Assembly (NCBI GenBank): GCA_044238735.1
Contig: JBIICS010000056.1
Location: 1 to 16,642 of the forward strand
Source of the DNA: JBIICS01 sp044238735
GTDB lineage: Bacteria > Bacteroidota > Bacteroidia > UBA4408
Reading direction: 5' to 3'
DNA: 16,642 nt
Every line of letters begins with the position of its first letter. Position 1 is the first letter of the stretch. A program made the translations under genes and the position numbers. The notes beneath the pieces were generated by a model, which was not told the DNA's origin, did not search any database, and saw only the letters and a list, made by a program, of their open reading frames with translations. Positions 14,501 through 16,642 of this stretch are shown piece after piece.

Positions 14501-16009
14501 CATAAAGAGGTTTATGTCATTTATGATACATTTACCTTTAAAATATTTATTTTTAAAATTTCCATCTACCATAATATTTTGATAATGATAGTTGTTAAAA
14601 TCTACACTTCTGATATTACCCTTTGCACTTGCATCTAAAGAATTTACTGTAAATCCTTTACCGTTAATGGTCAAGTTTGCGTCTATAAAACCCAGCAAAT
14701 TATTGTTGAGTAACTTTCGCATATTAAAATTTTGAGTGTTTATTTTACCGGAGTATTCTGTAATTTCAGTTTCCAGGTTGTAGTTTATTTTTAAATCTGT
14801 TTTTGCTAACCCTATATCCGATTTTATAGCTCCGTAAGTAACAAAATTATTGTAGAATCCAGTAAATTCGCCTACATAAGATATTTCCCCCATACTGTAT
14901 ATTTCTTCGGGTAATTGAATATATTCTTTACTAGTGAATGGCGGAAGCGGAATACTCTCTATATCCTCTTTGTTGGTTTGAAGTTGTTTTATTTTAAAAT
15001 CAATTAAAGTATTTTCGGCATCCGGCAAACCCTGCATTCTGAGTTTTCCTTTTAAGAAAGTTTTTTTACCGAAACGAATCGAAATAGGATATGCCGTAAA
15101 ATTGTTAACTGTACCATTTGCTAAACCTTCAATATATACTTCCTTTTTAATACCTTCCAATTCTTTAGCAAAATAGGATATATCGGCCATGTCTATTTTA
15201 GAGCGCTTAATATCAGCATCAATCTTTACTCGTTCAATAAAATCATCAAAATCGGCCCAGCTGTTATACTTAAATCGAATGTCTGCCTCAAATTGAGTAT
15301 TATGAGATTGTGCCTCAAAATTTTTAAAATGCATTTTTTGCGAGTAGGCTTTAAAAAAGCAGGAAGCATTGGAAACATAGAAACCACTTACCTCATAAAA
15401 AGATAAATCCTTAATATAGGTATTAATGGTATCGCCGTATGTATGCAAACTGTATAGATTTAAATTAAGGTTCCTTAATTTTACATAATCCCAATCGATA
15501 CCCCAGGTTCCATGTTTTTTATACAATAAAGAATAATTTAATCGACAGTTTTTTAATGAGATATTATTACATAAAAGCTCAGCCCCTTTGCTTTTTGTAG
15601 TATCTGATGAACCCGAAAAAGCATCGATAATAAACTGAAAGTTAAAATCGCCTCCCCGTTTAAATTTTCGAAGATTAACATAAGCATCCTCTAATATCAC
15701 ATCCCCTATTTGAATGATATTATTGTTTAAATCTAAATTGCTTAGTGTTAATTTAAAATGAGGGGCAAAAATTAACGTGTCCTGTCCGTGATCCTGAATG
15801 TATAAATCTTCTAAAACAAGTTTATCAAAAAACTCAATATCAACTCCCCCTATGGTAACTTTAGTATGAAGTTTATTAGATAAATACGATACAATTTTTT
15901 GCGTGATGAATGTTTGAACTCGGGCACTTTTAAAAACCGCATATCCCCCTAAAGTAATTAACACTAAAAGGGATGTTATGATTATTAATATTTTATACCT
16001 TTTTTTAAT
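11528..16009 (-). CDS. tamB: TamB-family translocation/assembly module protein (DUF490), probable ATT start
   Basis: This very large periplasm-spanning protein (about 1,490 residues) is anchored in the inner membrane by one N-terminal helix and consists mostly of repeated beta-strand segments, as in AsmA/TamB proteins. These form a hydrophobic groove for lipids and/or help insert outer-membrane proteins with an Omp85 partner. The C-terminal TamB domain is clear: GDVIKGRGEGNIKMEIN, MYGDYRFTEGDYLFTFEN, PGSIISWNGDPYNANIDIATVY, FALLMIGSFIPP, and a final barrel-like SRQIELAISTQLFNDRLSIDG region. The first conventional start in frame is GTG at 15964, but it would cut the anchor helix in half. The frame stays open upstream to a stop at 16033 and encodes KKRYKILIIITSLLV directly before it. 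ATT at 16009 gives a normal charged-plus-hydrophobic N-terminus, so I place the start there. No Omp85 partner is in the window. Confidence 0.88.
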   Translation of the reverse strand: MKKRYKILIIITSLLVLITLGGYAVFKSARVQTFITQKIVSYLSNKLHTKVTIGGVDIEFFDKLVLEDLYIQDHGQDTLIFAPHFKLTLSNLDLNNNIIQIGDVILEDAYVNLRKFKRGGDFNFQFIIDAFSGSSDTTKSKGAELLCNNISLKNCRLNYSLLYKKHGTWGIDWDYVKLRNLNLNLYSLHTYGDTINTYIKDLSFYEVSGFYVSNASCFFKAYSQKMHFKNFEAQSHNTQFEADIRFKYNSWADFDDFIERVKIDADIKRSKIDMADISYFAKELEGIKKEVYIEGLANGTVNNFTAYPISIRFGKKTFLKGKLRMQGLPDAENTLIDFKIKQLQTNKEDIESIPLPPFTSKEYIQLPEEIYSMGEISYVGEFTGFYNNFVTYGAIKSDIGLAKTDLKINYNLETEITEYSGKINTQNFNMRKLLNNNLLGFIDANLTINGKGFTVNSLDASAKGNIRSVDFNNYHYQNIMVDGNFKNKYFKGKCIINDINLFMDFDGDINLKEAKPLFGFNAKVENANLDALGFYNNNNEPFKVSSYMEIDLKGNNLDDFVGNVSLEDLKVETLKGEYSLGEILINANEELNRKKLILVSDMIDARVTGNYNFENILPSIKQLINYHFPNLFNTRDVTANKTFQDFSFNVKLKSTTDLSELFMPDVVFLQPSTIDGRFNNLNRTVDLNANIPEANLYGVHLYQYNASLTGLQKEFSIKNNIAKATLNDSIAFKNVQIHSYPWNNQITTNLKWDNKEKFKNAGEIEGKVAFNDSSNTLVSLTEASVFIRDTNWILKNPGSVAIDTSKIKIAGLEFGTGTQKINVNGIISKNPADQLFISLDHFIIENLNPLLISYDVQLAGQANGFIKISDVYRKPVFNSELDFKDFVINDENFGHGKIFANYDDSRRNIKMEGNLSKGNLPTIKFTGMYFPFKKEDDLEFSINLNKTQLKILQRFTTGVLSDLRGYATGDVLIVGSSFKPELYGKVEILKGGFKVDYLNTAYSFNGNLNIKPEVFEVINAELFDEMGNLSHADFKMYHQNFRNFGFDIAIKAQNLMVLNTTLKDNDLFYGKAFSSGLMKIKGPTDLLEIDIAARTEKGTQLFIPYSDQTTVSENSFVRFVNKDTAVSVKKIQKTDLTGLQMNFDLEVTPEAQFQMVFDSKVGDVIKGRGEGNIKMEINTNGLFNMYGDYRFTEGDYLFTFENAINKRFKIEPGSIISWNGDPYNANIDIATVYKTKTALSTLLQDSSAEYKRNIPVNVMLKLKDKLFNPSISFGINFPTQSNNETLKAQVNSIIGNDNNNELNRQVFALLMIGSFIPPSGGSQAATRVQQGIGNSSAELLSAQFNNWISQLSKNVNLGVNYKPSTDLTSRQIELAISTQLFNDRLSIDGNFGVANNQQTAAASSLVDVNVEYKLTNNGKFRVKAYNKPNDFINYFTQGYNRQGVGLIYKEEFYTIGELISRKRKKSINNSLPLQPKLSPDSLNQKNTNDEVIP

Positions 16010-16016
16010 ATTTTTG
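16009..16016 (+). promoter_or_regulatory. Candidate promoter -7 element (TATTTTTG) for tsaD
   Basis: TATTTTTG is a full TAnnTTTG match ending 22 nt before the tsaD ATG, implying a leader of roughly 17 nt. No TTG was found at the usual upstream spacing. The element overlaps the proposed tamB start codon on the other strand. Confidence 0.35.
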
Positions 16017-16025
16017 AGCTCAATA

Positions 16026-16033
16026 CAAATTTA
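16026..16033 (-). promoter_or_regulatory. Candidate promoter -7 element (TAAATTTG) for tamB
   Basis: On the minus strand this is TAAATTTG, a full TAnnTTTG match. Transcription would begin near 16020, about a dozen nt upstream of the ATT at 16009, so in-frame codons further upstream are unlikely starts. No TTG at the usual -33 spacing was found. Confidence 0.35.
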
Positions 16034-16038
16034 ACATA

Positions 16039-16642
16039 ATGCAGCAAAATGGCCCTATAATTCTGGCAATTGAATCGTCCTGTGATGAAACTTCTGCTGC
16101 TGTAATCCAAAAACGCAAAATTCTTGCCAATATTACCTCTACTCAGGCTATTCATGAACAATACGGGGGTGTTGTTCCGGAACTTGCGAGCAGAGCCCAT
16201 TTACAAAATATTGTTCCGGTTGTTAATGCTGCCATAGAAAAATCTAAACTAAATTTAAGTGATCTCGATGCTATTGCTTATACCCGAGGTCCAGGTCTTC
16301 TTGGGGCGCTTTTAGTTGGAACATCATTTGCAAAAGGTCTTTCACTTTCGCTTGGCAAACCCCTTATTGAGGTAAACCATATGCAGGCCCATATTTTAGC
16401 TCATTTAATAGATAATGGTTCTGAAACACCCGAATTCCCTTTTTTGTGTTTAACCGTATCGGGCGGGCATACTCAAATTGTCCTGGTTAAATCGCCGCTG
16501 GAACAAAGTATTTTAGGAGAAACTATAGATGATGCTGCTGGCGAAGCTTTTGATAAAGTGGCTAAAACAATTGGAATCCCTTATCCCGGCGGACCCCTGG
16601 TAGATAATTGGGCTAAAGAAGGAAATCCAAACCGATTTAAAT
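16039..16642 (+). CDS. tsaD: tRNA N6-adenosine threonylcarbamoyltransferase TsaD, 3'-truncated
   Basis: TsaD (Kae1/Qri7/YgjD family) transfers the threonylcarbamoyl group from threonylcarbamoyl-AMP to A37 of tRNAs reading ANN codons, working with TsaB and TsaE. The window shows the first 201 codons, with no stop before its end. Visible landmarks are the N-terminal ILAIESSCDETSAAV (8-22), YGGVVPELASRAH (42-54), the TRGPGLLGALLVG loop (82-94), the metal-binding H-x3-H in NHMQAHI (His 114 and 118), SGGHTQIV (141-148) and DDAAGEAFDKVAK (164-176). All expected residues of this half are present. The ATG at 16039 places IESSCDET at the usual distance from the N-terminus. The gene is divergent from tamB with only about 29 bp between their proposed start codons. 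Confidence 0.96.
   Translation, partial: MQQNGPIILAIESSCDETSAAVIQKRKILANITSTQAIHEQYGGVVPELASRAHLQNIVPVVNAAIEKSKLNLSDLDAIAYTRGPGLLGALLVGTSFAKGLSLSLGKPLIEVNHMQAHILAHLIDNGSETPEFPFLCLTVSGGHTQIVLVKSPLEQSILGETIDDAAGEAFDKVAKTIGIPYPGGPLVDNWAKEGNPNRFK

Noticed and set aside
15985..16200. Minus-strand 71-codon ORF overlapping the start of tsaD
   Set aside because: It is a shadow of tsaD, which has unmistakable conserved motifs in the plus frame.
1..16642. Mobile element, CRISPR array, toxin-antitoxin or defence island
   Set aside because: No transposase, integrase, direct-repeat array or small paired genes were seen. All genes longer than about 150 codons that I accept belong to housekeeping or envelope families.

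Overview
The window is about 16.6 kb of AT-rich chromosomal DNA from a member of the Bacteroidota. Three things point there: a long-form IspG of about 656 residues, a GldI-like FKBP lipoprotein encoded directly after an NrnA-type DHH phosphoesterase, and a very large TamB encoded next to tsaD. Several intergenic regions also carry the TAnnTTTG element of Bacteroidota promoters, and recognisable Shine-Dalgarno sequences are rare. I cannot name a genus. The gene content is mostly conserved housekeeping and envelope functions. I see no insertion sequence, integrase, CRISPR array, tRNA, rRNA or prophage.

Layout. Positions 1-2822 (+) hold the 3' part of a P1B-type (copper-like) cation ATPase, then a polysaccharide flippase that starts inside the ATPase stop codon. 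Facing them (3969-5508 and 2812-3927, all -) is a run of nrnA, a GldI-like FKBP lipoprotein and a GT4 glycosyltransferase; the glycosyltransferase overlaps the end of the flippase gene by 11 bp. Divergent from nrnA is an acetyl-CoA hydrolase/CoA-transferase family gene (5553-6824, +), which converges on ispG (6850-8820, -). A 412-bp non-coding region (8821-9232) separates ispG from a divergent HemJ/CopD-family gene (9233-9784, +). That gene converges on an mlaE-mlaF ABC-transporter pair (9818-11310, -). Upstream of mlaE lies the giant tamB gene (-), ending at 11528. Divergent from tamB is the 5' part of tsaD (16039 to the window end, +).

How the genes work together. Much of the window serves the envelope: glycan export and synthesis (flippase, glycosyltransferase), lipid movement between the membranes (MlaE/MlaF) and outer-membrane assembly or lipid transport (TamB). 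The rest is isoprenoid precursor synthesis (IspG), haem synthesis (HemJ), RNA-fragment or nucleotide turnover (NrnA), CoA-ester metabolism, and tRNA t6A modification (TsaD).

The points most worth a second look are these. tamB has no ATG, GTG or TTG in frame that gives a sensible N-terminus, and seems to start at ATT near 16009. Two divergent gene pairs have promoter elements that point at each other. The ispG/hemJ intergenic region has a good ispG promoter and, further upstream, a possible attenuator or small RNA. I did not find a clearly new multi-gene system.
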